From positions 1 to 11,555 of the forward strand of contig JANYHY010000195.1 in NCBI GenBank assembly GCA_025362165.1: a stretch of DNA of 11,555 nucleotides, given 5' to 3'. A model generated the notes under the pieces. That model ran no database searches. It worked only from the letters and a program-made list of their open reading frames with translations, and was not told where the DNA came from. Origin of the DNA: Myxococcales bacterium (GTDB taxonomy: Bacteria; Myxococcota_A; Polyangia; Polyangiales; Polyangiaceae). Both the position numbers and the translations under genes were made by a program. Position 1 is the first letter of the stretch; every line of letters begins with the position of its first letter. This document shows positions 1 through 6,603 of this stretch, piece by piece.

Positions 1-1
1 G

Positions 2-1045
2 TTCGAGGTCAGCGAGACGCGGGAGGACAAAGCTGTCTCTCGCGAGCTGAAGGCGATCGCGGGCCTCGATCCCACGCCTCCGCCGCCTACCGCGAGCCAA
101 GCTGATTCGGGCGAGATCGACGCGTTGCTCGCCGACGTGCCGGTGAGCAAGCCAGTCGTTCCCACACGCGACGAGATCAAGCGACGACGACCTTCCAGGG
201 AGCCCGCGAAGCCGAAGCAGCCTTCGATCGCCGACGATCGCCAGCTCCCCACCGAACCGACGAAGATCAAGCGGCAGCCCTCGATCACTGGCGAAAACAA
301 GAAGGTTCAAGGACCGAGCAACCTCGTGTTCATCGTTCTCGTGCTGGTGTTCTTGGTCGCAGGTGCCGCTGCGCTCTGGACGCTCAAGCCTGGCTTCTTC
401 ACCGGGCGAACTCCGGAGAAGCTTCAAGAGGAGAAGGAGCAAGTGGAGAAGGAGCGGCAGCGCATCGCCGCGCTCAACGCGATCCCGCAGTGCAGGACGT
501 CCCTCGTCGTCAGTGATGCGCCAGAGGAGTCGGAGATCCTCGTGCGCGTGGGACAAGCCCCCGCAGACATCGCCAACATGCCCGTGGGGGTGCGCCTCGA
601 GTTCGTGGCGATGGCAGAAGGCTTCGCGCCCAAGCGCGCGGTGGTTCCGCTCGGCACCGTTTGGGATGCGAACGGACCGAACGGTAAGCCGCGCTTCGAG
701 CTCGCCGTGCAGCTCGACAAGTCGAAGGTGAAGCCAGGTCAGCTCGACGCGTGGCCTGCGGCGGACCCTGGCGCGACCGAGGTCGGCGGAAAAGGAAACG
801 GCCCCCCTGGAGTCGTGCACGCCATCTCGACGCCAAAAGGCGCAGAAATATGGCTCCTCGCGGGCCTCGGCCCGACGTCGAGCGTGGATGACCTCATCGC
901 TTGCGACGCGGACGTGGATGTCCTCGTGGTGGGCAGCAAGAGCTTCCGAAAGCGCGTCCACGTGACGGCTGCGGAGTTCGTCGCAGACGCGATTAAGCCT
1001 GGATGGCGGATCGCGCGAACGTCGATTGGACAGAAGCCCAAATAG
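2..1045 (+). CDS. Membrane-anchored PEGA-like protein, 5' end beyond window
   Basis: The reading frame is open to the left edge, so the gene is 5'-truncated; a TTG at 125 is available as a start but the coding-like sequence before it argues against it. The visible 347 residues have a Pro/Lys/Arg-rich linker (about 20-105) with two QPSI-containing segments, one hydrophobic membrane segment (about 107-127, LVFIVLVLVFLVAGAAALW), a short charged coiled coil (about 138-160), then a beta-rich region probably outside the inner membrane. The last ~75 residues begin STPKGAEIW, which resembles PEGA-domain beta repeats; an earlier stretch (about 175-225) may be a more divergent copy. In myxobacteria this layout of cytoplasmic part, linker, membrane segment and PEGA repeats often belongs to Ser/Thr kinases or FHA proteins, but no such domain is visible here. 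Its partner is probably the TerB-like gene 51 bp downstream. The protein family is otherwise not recognised. Confidence 0.8.
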   Translation, partial: FEVSETREDKAVSRELKAIAGLDPTPPPPTASQADSGEIDALLADVPVSKPVVPTRDEIKRRRPSREPAKPKQPSIADDRQLPTEPTKIKRQPSITGENKKVQGPSNLVFIVLVLVFLVAGAAALWTLKPGFFTGRTPEKLQEEKEQVEKERQRIAALNAIPQCRTSLVVSDAPEESEILVRVGQAPADIANMPVGVRLEFVAMAEGFAPKRAVVPLGTVWDANGPNGKPRFELAVQLDKSKVKPGQLDAWPAADPGATEVGGKGNGPPGVVHAISTPKGAEIWLLAGLGPTSSVDDLIACDADVDVLVVGSKSFRKRVHVTAAEFVADAIKPGWRIARTSIGQKPK

Positions 1046-1096
1046 ATCTCTCGCCCGACGGCGAGTTGCTGTATTTTCTGGTTCGGGAGAACGCTC

Positions 1097-1483
1097 ATGC
1101 ACGAACAAGACATGGCCATCATTCGCGCGCTGGTTCCGGTGGCGTGGGCGGACGGCGTCTTCAAGGAAGAAGAGAAGGAGACGCTCGAGGCGCTCCTAGA
1201 CGCGTTTGGCGCAAGCGACACCGAGAAGGCGGACCTGCGCGCGTTCGCTGCAGAGAAAAAGACGATAGAGGACATCAACCTCCAGGATCTTTCGGCGGAC
1301 GATCGCCGCGTGCTCTTGCAGCACGCCACGCTCTTGTCGTTCGTGGACGGCGATCAAGATCAGAAGGAGCTCGACTTCTTGAACGCGCTCGCCGCAAAGC
1401 TGAAGCTGCCGCCCGACGAGGCGAAGGCGCTGCTAGACGCGGCGGCTACCCGCGCGAAGAAATTCCTCGACCTGCTGAAGTAA
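1097..1483 (+). CDS. TerB-like (tellurite-resistance/DUF533-type) small helical protein
   Basis: This 128-residue, all-helical acidic protein has the two-part pattern of TerB-like domains: an early AWADGVFKEEEKETLEAL segment (about 16-33) and a later SFVDGDQDQKELDFLNAL segment (about 81-98). In both, an aliphatic/aromatic-x-DG turn is followed by an acidic helix. In TerB these acidic turns are proposed metal-binding or interaction sites; the biochemical role is not settled and tellurite resistance should not be assumed. There is no signal peptide or membrane segment. The ATG at 1097 is chosen because GGGAGA at 1085-1090 lies 6 nt before it; an in-frame ATG at 1112 lacks this. It follows the PEGA-like membrane gene by 51 bp and is probably co-transcribed. 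It converges on the response regulator, with 15 bp between stop codons. Confidence 0.85.
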   Translation: MHEQDMAIIRALVPVAWADGVFKEEEKETLEALLDAFGASDTEKADLRAFAAEKKTIEDINLQDLSADDRRVLLQHATLLSFVDGDQDQKELDFLNALAAKLKLPPDEAKALLDAAATRAKKFLDLLK

Positions 1484-1498
1484 CGCCTCTGGGGAACG

Positions 1499-1867
1499 TC
1501 ACGGCTTCGGGCGAAGCGCTTCGATTTCTTTGAGGAGCGCGGTCGGGCTGAAGGGCTTGGTGTAGTACGCGGTCGCGCCCACGCCGAGCGCGCGCTGCTT
1601 GCTTTGTGCGTCGTCCATCGCGCTGATGATCAGGATGGGCACCGCCCTGGTGGTGTCCTCTGCGCGGAGGCGCTCACAGACCTCGAACCCGTCCAAGCTC
1701 CCCGGGAGGTTGAGGTCGAGGAGGATGACGTCTGGCGTGCGCACGCGCGCAGACTCAATTCCGCGCGCACCCGTCGGCACTGCGACGACCTCGTGACCGC
1801 GACCCGCGACCAACGCTTCGATCATTTGACGGATCGAATCGGAGTCTTCCACGATGAGGATTCGCAT
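1499..1867 (-). CDS. Single-domain response regulator (CheY-like receiver)
   Basis: The 122-residue protein is a complete receiver domain with no output domain. It starts MRILIVEDSDS, giving the acidic pair E7/D8. The phospho-acceptor is D51 in LLDLNLPG; the switch Ser is S82 (IISA); the conserved lysine is K104 in the KPF motif; and the aromatic switch position is Y102. All receiver catalytic positions are therefore present and it should be phosphorylatable. Such stand-alone receivers act by protein-protein contact or as phosphotransfer intermediates in the cytoplasm. It is the last gene of a minus-strand series, 33 bp after the degenerate kinase-like gene, which is the obvious candidate partner. 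Since that neighbour lacks phospho-histidines, the phosphate must come from another kinase or a small phospho-donor; this is inference. Confidence 0.95.
   Translation of the reverse strand: MRILIVEDSDSIRQMIEALVAGRGHEVVAVPTGARGIESARVRTPDVILLDLNLPGSLDGFEVCERLRAEDTTRAVPILIISAMDDAQSKQRALGVGATAYYTKPFSPTALLKEIEALRPKP
1504..1531 (+). terminator. Possible intrinsic terminator for the TerB-like transcript
   Basis: Just past the TerB-like stop, GCTTC (1504-1508) and GAAGC (1513-1517) form a 5-bp hairpin with a GGGC loop, followed by an overlapping palindrome CGAAGCGCTTCG (1512-1523) and then ATTTCTTT (1524-1531). Read on the plus strand this is a stem followed by a short U-rich tract. It lies inside the 3' coding end of the opposing response regulator gene, so the pattern could be incidental coding sequence. 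Confidence 0.35.
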
Positions 1868-1900
1868 CGGGGCGAAGCATACACGCTCTCGCGCGAGTGG

Positions 1901-3262
1901 CTAACGGCGAAAGGCGACAGCGACGCGCAGCCCGCCGCGCGGAGAATCGCTTAGCTCGAACGTCGCGCCTTGCCACGCGGAGATCTCGGACGCGAAGTAG
2001 GTCGGCAAGTTGGTAGGGCGCCCGTACGTTCCTGGTTCGATCTCTAGAGCAGCGAAGGCGCGTCGCGCTGCGAGCGGGAGCGGCGGACCGGCGTCGTCCA
2101 CTGTGATGCGTGGGCCTGCCTCTTCGTCGGTGACGCCGACGTGGATCTCCGAGCCTCGCGGCGATGAGGCGATCGCTTGACCCAGCAACTGATCGAGCAA
2201 CAGGCCTGCAGCGCGCGGCGCCACGCGCCCGATCGCTGGGGTTGGCGCGGAGCACTTGAGAATGACGCCGAACCTCTCAGCGCGGTTGTGGTGTGTCTTG
2301 ACGTGAGCAGTCGCGAGCTCGGCGATGTCCACCGGACCAGGGATTTCGCTCGCATCCAGCGCGCCGACGTGCGCGAGCGTCACTGAGAGATCTTGTGCCT
2401 GCGTCACCGCGCGACGGATCGCTTGCGAACGCTCGTCTTGCGGATCTTGGCTCACGGCCGAGAGCTCTCGCACCGCTGGCGCGAGCGCCGCGCGGAGCTC
2501 GCCTGCGACTCCCGACGCGAGTCGCGTGAGCATCGCGAAGCGCTCGTGCGCGTCGGATCCACCCAAGGGCGGCGGGAACGTGGAGGGCGAGACCGCCTCT
2601 TCGTGTGGAGAGAACGCCTCCGCGAGCTCACGCGCGTAGGCCTCGCCTTGCTTGCGCGCCTCTTCGAGCTCCTTTTGGAGCGCCTCACGCTCTTTCTTCT
2701 CGCTCACGCCGTCCGCGGGGAGGCTCACGATCTCCATGCCGCCCTCGAGCTCGAGCTTTCCGCCGTAGCGCGTCGCCATGCGAGAGAGCCACGCGCGCTC
2801 TGTCTCCGCGGACGACGAGCTGTCGGGGCCGAGTACGACTCCGACCTTGACGTCATCGCCCTCGCGCTTGACGCTGATCGCGCCTTCGGTGCCCTGCCCG
2901 TGCATCACCAGGAGCTGCAACATGCGGCGCAGCTCGGCCTCGTCGCCGAAGACTTCGGTGCCGCTGCCTGGCTCGATCGACACACGAGCGTCGGGTGCGA
3001 CCTCCCAGAGGAGCGCGGCGAGATCGATTCTGCCGCGGCGCTGCCCGAACTTGGATGGCTTGTGGTGCAGCCCGGAGAGCATCTTCATCGCGTCATCGAG
3101 CGCGTCCAGCGTCGCGTCGAGGTGCTCTGGGTTCGAGCCTGTAGCGAGCGGCGGGTTGGTCTTCAGCACCTGCACGCCCACTCGGAGTCTTTCCGCGGCG
3201 CCGGCGGCCTCTTGTGTGAGCAGCCACCCCAACTCTTGACGCGTCAATCGACCTTTGGACAC
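1901..3262 (-). CDS. Tandem degenerate histidine-kinase-like protein lacking phospho-histidines
   Basis: With the GTG at 3262 this is a 453-residue soluble protein with two kinase-like halves. Half one has a DHp-like helix (6-63), where EAAGAAERL aligns with the usual AAGVAHEI and the His is replaced by E24, then a GHKL-like fold (about 78-183) containing GDEAELRRMLQLL but no N-box Asn or DxG motif. A charged coiled coil (about 186-216) follows. Half two has DHp-like LASGVAGELRA (Gly at 254 in place of His) and a GHKL-like domain (308-453) that retains a VDDAGPPLP G1-like motif, with Q362 at the N-box Asn position and no GLGL box. No sensor domain or membrane segment is visible. The start is uncertain: no clear ribosome site precedes 3262, and a TTG at 3247 has AAAGG 4 nt upstream. 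Longer frames run into non-coding-looking sequence and the upstream gene. It lies between the aconitase-like gene and the response regulator, with which it probably works. Confidence 0.8.
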   Translation of the reverse strand: MSKGRLTRQELGWLLTQEAAGAAERLRVGVQVLKTNPPLATGSNPEHLDATLDALDDAMKMLSGLHHKPSKFGQRRGRIDLAALLWEVAPDARVSIEPGSGTEVFGDEAELRRMLQLLVMHGQGTEGAISVKREGDDVKVGVVLGPDSSSSAETERAWLSRMATRYGGKLELEGGMEIVSLPADGVSEKKEREALQKELEEARKQGEAYARELAEAFSPHEEAVSPSTFPPPLGGSDAHERFAMLTRLASGVAGELRAALAPAVRELSAVSQDPQDERSQAIRRAVTQAQDLSVTLAHVGALDASEIPGPVDIAELATAHVKTHHNRAERFGVILKCSAPTPAIGRVAPRAAGLLLDQLLGQAIASSPRGSEIHVGVTDEEAGPRITVDDAGPPLPLAARRAFAALEIEPGTYGRPTNLPTYFASEISAWQGATFELSDSPRGGLRVAVAFRR

Positions 3263-3333
3263 GGGTCGAGCATACGGCAAGCACGCCGCAAAACGCCAGG
3301 ATGACGCCTCTGTCGGCGGCGAACGTACGGGGC

Positions 3334-5079
3334 TCAGCGCGAGGAGGCGCTGGTCTTTCGCTGTGCGGTGCCTGCCATCGCCCACTCGCGCTCGATGCGC
3401 GCCGCGGGCCATTCGAGCGAGATCTTCGACCCGCTGACAGTCATTGTGAGATCTGAGGCGGGCGGCGGGAGAGAGACACTCTTCGCGCCTGCGAGCGCTT
3501 TGAGCGCCGCCGGCTCCGCGCGGAGCGCCGCGACACCGACAGCCGAAAGGCACGCGACGAGGCCGCTCGTGAGCATTGTGGAGATCACGGCACGCACGCT
3601 CTGCGAACCGAGCGCTAGCTGCGTCGCTGCACGCGCCTCGTCGAGGTTGGCGCAGACGAGCGCAGTGGGCTCGGTGATGACGGCGTTCGCAGAGGGCGTC
3701 GCGATCACGAGGAGCTGAGTCCCCCTCCAGGGTGCGGGGCTGGGTACCGCCGGCAGCGTGCGCTTGGTGCCCCCATCGGACGCACGCTTCTCGCGCGCGA
3801 CGAGCACGTCATCGGTTGGCAGCGTGCGCGGAACAGTGACGCGAACGGGCCGCTTGAAGCCGCGGGGATCGCCGATGCTGCCCGTGGCGACGGCGTACGC
3901 CACAGTCTCGGCGGAGGCGACGATGAAGCCTTGACCCTTCGTCGCGGGCTCGGGATCGCTCGTGCGGATGCTCACGCCGCCCTCTTGCGGTGGGTACAGC
4001 TTGCCGAGCAAGAGGCGTTGATCGGGCTCCGCGAGGCGTGCGCCGGTGGCGACGAGATCCGCGAGCGCCCCTTCGGTCGCGAGCACCTCGAGCATCTGTC
4101 GCGTGGGCACCGCCAACAACAAATCGAGACGCGGCGGCACGCGCTTGGACTTGAGCAGCGCAGCAGCGGCGAGAAGATCCCGAAGCGTGGCGCCCGTGTC
4201 CCCTCCGAGGATCGCTTGATTGACCGGTTTTCCAGCCAGATCGCGCACTCCGCGGACCTTGCCTTGCTCGTCGCGCAAGAGCGGATCTACCGCCGAGAGA
4301 TCGACCTGTATGACCTCGTCGACAGGAGCGCCTGCGTCTGGCGCGAGCGCGCGGTGCGCTTTGCTGCGTCGTTGATCGCGCAGGTACACCTCGGTGCGCT
4401 CGTCGCTCGTGAACACCGAGGCCCACGCACCTAGCTCTGGCGCGAGCGACGCGAGCACTGCGCGTTCGCTCACAGACAACAGCCGCGCGGAGGGTCCGCC
4501 GAACTCGAGCACGACGGGCGCGTGATGCTTCGCCTCGACGCGCGCGACCGCTTCTCCGACTCCGCGCCGCAACAGCTCGAGCGCAACATCGCGCGCGCAG
4601 ACGAACGGACGAACGCGACCCGAAAGCAACACTTGGATGCTGCGCGGCGGCCGCAACGTCACGCGCCCCGTTGACAGCGCCTCACCAAGCTGCGACGGCG
4701 ACGCCAGCACAGTAAGCATGCCTACGCCTCCGCACGCGCCCATGCGCGGATCGTCCGTGAGGCACAAACGCGCCGGACTCGCGAACCGCTCGAGGTGCAC
4801 AGCGCTCGGGAAGCCGACGCCAGGTCGCCCAACGAGGATGCCGTGCGAGACGAAGTCCGCGGTGGTCGCGGCATCGGGAGCATCCGAGATCGACGTGACG
4901 CAGTTGCCGTCGTAGGCGATCGCCACCTCGACAGCAGCCTTTTTCAGGCCCATCGAGGACGCCTCGGCCAGAGCGCGACCCGGCGCGCGTGAAAGCGCGA
5001 CCTGATCCACCTTGACTACGGTCACATCACCGACGAGAGACGGATCGTCTGCACGTCCAGCGAGGACCTTCTGAGCCAT
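3334..5079 (-). CDS. Aconitase-superfamily pseudoenzyme without Fe-S ligands
   Basis: The 581-residue protein follows the single-chain aconitase of the Aquifex/Geobacter type from end to end: MAQKVLAGR start, VHLERF (94-99), GGVGML (117-122), ERTEVYL (227-233), DEVIQVDLSAVDPLL (254-268), GALADLVATGARLAEP (337-352), GSIGDPR (400-406) and a C-terminal swivel-like domain (about 450-566, with VRAVI). From recalled family motifs, the catalytic positions are lost. GSCTN is LGGDTG, with D294 for the first cluster Cys. The CGPC motif is QRLL (Q354, L357). SHT is DPR, DHN is DGN, NRNF is absent, and the swivel GSSR is DEAR. Dehydratase activity is therefore unlikely. The frame is intact and family-length, so it looks maintained and not decayed. 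I chose the ATG at 5079 because it matches the family N-terminus; 5112 (ATG) and 5181 (GTG) are in-frame alternatives. It is the first gene of the series leading to the kinase-like and receiver genes, with a 71-bp gap. A role as ligand sensor, scaffold or RNA-binding protein is possible but unproven. Confidence 0.85.
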   Translation of the reverse strand: MAQKVLAGRADDPSLVGDVTVVKVDQVALSRAPGRALAEASSMGLKKAAVEVAIAYDGNCVTSISDAPDAATTADFVSHGILVGRPGVGFPSAVHLERFASPARLCLTDDPRMGACGGVGMLTVLASPSQLGEALSTGRVTLRPPRSIQVLLSGRVRPFVCARDVALELLRRGVGEAVARVEAKHHAPVVLEFGGPSARLLSVSERAVLASLAPELGAWASVFTSDERTEVYLRDQRRSKAHRALAPDAGAPVDEVIQVDLSAVDPLLRDEQGKVRGVRDLAGKPVNQAILGGDTGATLRDLLAAAALLKSKRVPPRLDLLLAVPTRQMLEVLATEGALADLVATGARLAEPDQRLLLGKLYPPQEGGVSIRTSDPEPATKGQGFIVASAETVAYAVATGSIGDPRGFKRPVRVTVPRTLPTDDVLVAREKRASDGGTKRTLPAVPSPAPWRGTQLLVIATPSANAVITEPTALVCANLDEARAATQLALGSQSVRAVISTMLTSGLVACLSAVGVAALRAEPAALKALAGAKSVSLPPPASDLTMTVSGSKISLEWPAARIEREWAMAGTAQRKTSASSR

Positions 5080-5299
5080 GGTGCGGGGGGGATCCCCAGC
5101 TTTGGCGCGCATGCGTTCTATGCCTGACTTTGGGCTGCGACCCAGCGCGAGCGCGTCGGGTCTGAAGGAAACGAAGCGCACGGGAAGCTACAACCTGTTA
5201 CGTCCAGGAAGCAAGGGAGAACGCGGCGGCCATCTCGTCGCGTGCTCGGCCAGCATCAATAGTTGACCCCCGACGGTCGCCACCTCTACGCTTTGCTCC
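5080..5299. promoter_or_regulatory. Divergent intergenic control region
   Basis: This 220-bp spacer separates the divergent aconitase-like and Roadblock genes, so it should carry both promoters. On the plus strand TTGACC (5263-5268) with a 16-bp gap to TCTACG (5285-5290) is a weak sigma-70-like pair that would start transcription almost at the ATG at 5300. A perfect 10-bp palindrome, GGGGATCCCC (5088-5097), lies 8 bp upstream of the aconitase-like start. The promoter match is loose and no operator is recognised. The region also contains in-frame codons for longer forms of the aconitase-like protein up to 5181. Confidence 0.45.
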
Positions 5300-5659
5300 A
5301 TGTTCAAAGACGCGCTCCGTGAGCTTGTAGAGAAGGTCGACGGCGGTTTGGCCAGCCTGCTCATGGACTCCAGCGGCATCGCGCTGGAGAGCTACGCCAA
5401 AGAGGGCGCCCCATTCGACATCGACACGATCGGCGTCGAGTTCAGCGTCGTCATCGGCGCGATCAAGCGCGCGAGCGAGATGCTCGAAGCGGGTGAGGCG
5501 CGCGAGATGGCTGTCGCGACCGAGAAGATGATCACGCTGATTCGCATGGTCGGCGACTCCTACTTCCTCGCGCTCACGATGGCGCCCGACGGCAACTTCG
5601 GAAAAGGGCGCTACATGATGCGACTCTCTGCGCCAAAGCTCGCCACAGAATTGTTGTGA
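5300..5659 (+). CDS. Roadblock/LC7 domain protein
   Basis: This 119-residue soluble protein is a single Roadblock/LC7 domain. It has an N-terminal helix (FKDALRELVEKV), then the beta hairpin GGLASLLMDSSGIALESYA (about 15-33) typical of the family. A long helix follows (about 44-64), then strands MAVATEKMITLIRMVGDSYFLALTM (about 70-94) and a C-terminal helix. Bacterial members such as MglB dimerise and regulate or co-operate with small GTPases, or serve as scaffolds; whether this one does is unknown, as no GTPase gene is in the window. The ATG at 5300 has no clear ribosome site, so a near-leaderless start is possible. Its TGA overlaps the GTG of aroQ by 4 nt, so the two are probably translationally coupled, an unusual pairing of a regulatory fold with a shikimate enzyme. 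Confidence 0.9.
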   Translation: MFKDALRELVEKVDGGLASLLMDSSGIALESYAKEGAPFDIDTIGVEFSVVIGAIKRASEMLEAGEAREMAVATEKMITLIRMVGDSYFLALTMAPDGNFGKGRYMMRLSAPKLATELL

Positions 5660-6093
5660 CTCGCGTCCTCTGCGTCTCGGGGCCGAACCTCCAACTCCTC
5701 GGCACACGAGAGCCCGAGATTTACGGCACGATGACGCTCGCGCAGCTCCACGCGAAGGTGCGCGCGCGCGGCAAGGAGCTAGGCGCGAGCGTCACTTGCA
5801 AGCAGAGCAACCACGAGGGTGAGCTCTGCGATTGGATCGGCGGCGCGGGCGGCAAGTACGACGGCCTCTTGCTCAATGGCGGCGCTCTCTCGCACACCTC
5901 GCTCGTGTTGTTCGATGCGATCAAGGCGGTCGCCCTGCCCTGCGTGGAGGTCCACCTGTCCAACCCAGAGGCGCGTGACGCGTATCGTCACAAGTCGATG
6001 ATCGCGGGGGCCTGCGTGGGCAAGGTGGTGGGGTTTGGCCCCGACAGCTACGTGCTCGCGCTGGAGGGTCTGATCGCCAGGCTGCGCGCGTAA
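5656..6093 (+). CDS. aroQ: Type II 3-dehydroquinate dehydratase
   Basis: This enzyme converts 3-dehydroquinate to 3-dehydroshikimate, the third step of the shikimate pathway, in the cytoplasm as a dodecamer. At 145 residues it has the usual type II length. The motifs are complete: GPNLQLLGTREPEIYG with N11, R18 and Y23; SNHEGEL; the substrate-binding NGGALSHTS with N74 and H80; EVHLSN with E98 and catalytic H100; and YRHKS with R111. These correspond one for one to known active-site residues of the mycobacterial and Streptomyces enzymes. The GTG start at 5656 overlaps the Roadblock stop as GTGA, and the protein begins directly with the conserved first strand, MTRVLCVSGPN. It lies 62 bp upstream of accB; aroQ-accB-accC adjacency is known from many bacteria. 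Confidence 0.97.
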   Translation: MTRVLCVSGPNLQLLGTREPEIYGTMTLAQLHAKVRARGKELGASVTCKQSNHEGELCDWIGGAGGKYDGLLLNGGALSHTSLVLFDAIKAVALPCVEVHLSNPEARDAYRHKSMIAGACVGKVVGFGPDSYVLALEGLIARLRA

Positions 6094-6155
6094 GTCCGTT
6101 CGCGCTCGAAGGGGCTCGCATCTGCGGCAAAGCTTGGATTATTGTCGCGCTCCTC

Positions 6156-6596
<441 letters not shown>

Positions 6597-6603
6597 GGCC
6601 CGC

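Noticed and set aside
2393..3304. 303-codon plus-strand open frame antisense to the kinase-like gene
   Set aside because: The minus-strand frame shows aligned DHp and GHKL-like segments; this frame gives a low-complexity Arg/Leu/Glu-rich product with no motif.
3263..3553. 97-codon N-terminal extension of the kinase-like gene
   Set aside because: It overlaps the aconitase-like coding end, is Arg/Ala-rich with no motif, and has no ATG or GTG between the upstream stop and 3262 in frame.
5656..6093. Possible loss of active-site residues in AroQ, since NPGAYTHTS reads NGGALSHTS and GPNLN reads GPNLQ
   Set aside because: The mycobacterial enzyme has NAGGLTHTS and GPNLG at these places, and N11, R18, Y23, N74, H80, H100 and R111 are all retained, so it should be active.
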